Origin: Pseudochryseolinea flava | GTDB taxonomy: Bacteria; Bacteroidota; Bacteroidia; Cytophagales; Cyclobacteriaceae | NCBI RefSeq assembly: GCF_003286915.1 | Contig: NZ_QMFY01000001.1 | Coordinates: forward strand, 310,001-374,000 | Length of the DNA stretch: 64,000 nt | Direction of reading: 5' to 3' | Shown here: piece by piece, positions 62,968 through 64,000 of the stretch | How the letters are laid out: every line of letters starts with the position of its first letter | Position numbering within the stretch: the stretch's first letter is position 1 | Notes under the pieces: generated by a model | The model's database searches: none | What the model saw: the letters and a program-made list of their open reading frames with translations, nothing else | What the model was told of the DNA's origin: nothing | Position numbers and translations under genes: made by a program

Positions 62968-63002
62968 AAAACCTCGAAATCATCACGATTTCGAGGTTTT
63001 TT
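62968..63002 (+). terminator. Strong intrinsic terminator of the tRNA-Ser gene
   Basis: Perfect 14-bp stem AAAACCTCGAAATC (62968-62981) with GATTTCGAGGTTTT (62987-63000), 5-base loop, then T run. Confidence 0.95.
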
Positions 63003-63071
63003 CGTTTTGGGGCCTACCAAAACAACCATAAAATCATAATCCTCTGGCGCTTAGAAAGGTAAAATGCATCC

Positions 63072-63224
63072 ATGTTCGCCAATATCACCGAAGAAAAACT
63101 CAGAAACCTCGCGTTAGATTATGGCTATTATGACCAGTCACATTTGAATCACCACTTCAAAGAATTCACGGGCATAAGTCCAAAAGCCTACTTTAGCAAT
63201 TTTATTTCAGCCGACAACGCATGA
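63072..63224 (+). pseudogene. Remnant of an AraC-family regulator (C-terminal HTH)
   Basis: A 50-codon open frame encodes EEKLRNLALDYGYYDQSHLNHHFKEFTGISPKAYF, which matches the second helix-turn-helix of AraC regulators. The rest of the regulator (N-terminal domain and first HTH) is missing upstream; that space holds the tRNA region. It is probably a degraded copy or a fragment left by rearrangement. The 3' end of the matching frame is a normal stop. Confidence 0.6.
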
Positions 63225-63296
63225 CTCAATGTCGTTTTCATACAATGCAGCCTTTGCAACAGCGCCGACATTTGTATCACATTAAAAACGACACAA

Positions 63297-63699
63297 ATGA
63301 ATATTACTTCTTTATCTGTTTCCCTCACGGTGAATGATGTAAAATCTTCTAGTGATTACTTGATGCGCCACTTTGGCTTCAAAAAAAAAATTGCCGCCGA
63401 TGGTTTTGCCTCGCTAATGCATGAAGCCTCTGGGATAAACATCATCTACATGCAAACGGGACTTGAAGTACTACCCACATTTTTAAGAGACGTTCCTGTT
63501 CGCGGTACTATACTCGCATTTGTTACCAACGACATTGAAGCAGAAGAAGCAAGACTGCAAAACGAGGGCGTTAGAATCTCACTGCCGCTGCAAAACCGAG
63601 GAATGGGGTGAAAAACTATTTATGGTTACGGACCCCAATAGCGTTGTTATCGAGGTCGTGGAATGGGTAAACCAACCAGAAGGTTCGTGGAATGGATAA
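63297..63699 (+). pseudogene. VOC-family (glyoxalase-like) gene with a one-base frameshift
   Basis: The first frame (63297-63611) encodes SVSLTVNDVKSSSDYLMRHFGFKKK and GTILAFVTNDIEAEEARLQNEGV, then runs out at NRGMG stop. The next frame, starting within that end, reads EEWGEKLFMVTDPNSVVIEVVEWV, which is the expected VOC C-terminal half (DPNG-like turn and E ligand). Together they would make about 133 residues. One extra base near 63590-63600 joins the frames. It may be a true inactivating change or a sequencing error. Confidence 0.7.
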
Positions 63700-64000
63700 G
63701 TTTTTTGAGTGATGGGCAATTGGTTACTAGCTAGTGTCCGTAAAAAAATTTTCATCACGGGCACAAAAACCGGATCGCACTTTACGCTTATCAGCTTTTG
63801 AAAGGCCCACTGAGTCGTCTAATTCAAGGCGTGGATTATTTGCAAAAATAAGAATTCCCCCAGGACACTCGTAGCCATTGGTAGCATGCTGTAAAAATCC
63901 GTTCTAAAGTTCTCGTGAATTATTTTGGCTTTATAAAGGACTGCTGACATACTGTTGACAGTGCGTCAATCAACTTTGTATCATGATCATAAAAAACATA
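63700..64000. other. 301-bp stretch at the right edge without a clear gene
   Basis: No tRNA, repeat or known gene is recognised. A possible start codon lies at 63983 (ATG ATC ATA AAA AAC ATA), too short to judge; it could begin the next gene outside the window. Confidence 0.3.

Noticed and set aside
63700-64000. Insertion sequence end
   Set aside because: No terminal inverted repeat, transposase fragment or target duplication could be recognised.

Overview
The window looks like a stretch of chromosome from a Bacteroidota bacterium, most likely a cytophagalean; the order-level placement is inference. The supporting signs are the sigma-type promoter motif TAnnTTTG (several copies, some with TTG about 19 bp upstream), almost no Shine-Dalgarno sites, a fused SecDF, a PorZ-like type IX secretion protein next to recO, S16 with a long tail, LytTR/LytS two-component genes, DUF4105, and FtsX-type permeases of the large Bacteroidota kind. 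No prophage, integron, CRISPR array or intact insertion sequence was seen. Nearly all of the window is ordinary core genome.

Layout: 0-6 kb holds the ileS 3' part, lspA, an orphan DNA methyltransferase, an amino acid permease and ndk. 6.4-14 kb is a plus-strand run of a DHH phosphoesterase, two FKBP lipoproteins, rdgB, udk, a small membrane protein and secDF. 14-26.9 kb holds a Cys-rich mini-protein, an FtsX-type permease, two lineage-specific unknowns, a ferredoxin, tdk, porZ-like, recO, an SMP-30-like protein, a YciO-type protein, mltG, a thioesterase and a YihY protein. 26.9-30.5 kb holds a radical SAM/SPASM protein divergent from a DUF4105 (Lnb-like) protein, then a histidine kinase. 30.6-36.5 kb is the complete 2-oxoglutarate dehydrogenase set (sucA, odhB, lpdA) on the minus strand. 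36.6-39.1 kb is the classic rpsP-rimM-trmD-rplS block. 39.3-45 kb holds aldolase, accD, a NadR-like kinase, an MFS transporter, DUF2721, a small protein and hemH. 45-64 kb holds signalling genes (PAS kinase, LytS/LytTR), a divergent HTH/STAS-like pair, purN, thioesterase, DUF456, VOC, DUF4230, an aminotransferase, recR, clpS, a sodium symporter, an alkyltransferase-like protein, an Ig-like secreted protein, tRNA-Ser(UGA) with its own promoter and terminator, and a decayed AraC/VOC region.

The most unusual signal is non-coding. Between about 41 and 58 kb, many short intergenic spacers are built of strict 7-bp tandem units (TTAATCG, TTATCGG, AAAGCTT/AAAGTTT, GCTGCGA/GCTTCGA types). They lie within a few bases of stop or start codons. 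One gene of unknown function (50445-50864) and purN are each bracketed by arrays. The units differ in sequence between loci but share the 7-bp period, which recalls the heptanucleotide STRR repeats of cyanobacteria. This is the best candidate in the window for an undescribed element.

Secondary points are AccD and thymidine kinase without their usual zinc-binding cysteines, an alkyltransferase-like protein with Ala at the acceptor cysteine position, a possible operator region between the HTH and STAS-like genes, a perfect 32-bp palindrome, and a one-base frameshift in the last VOC gene.
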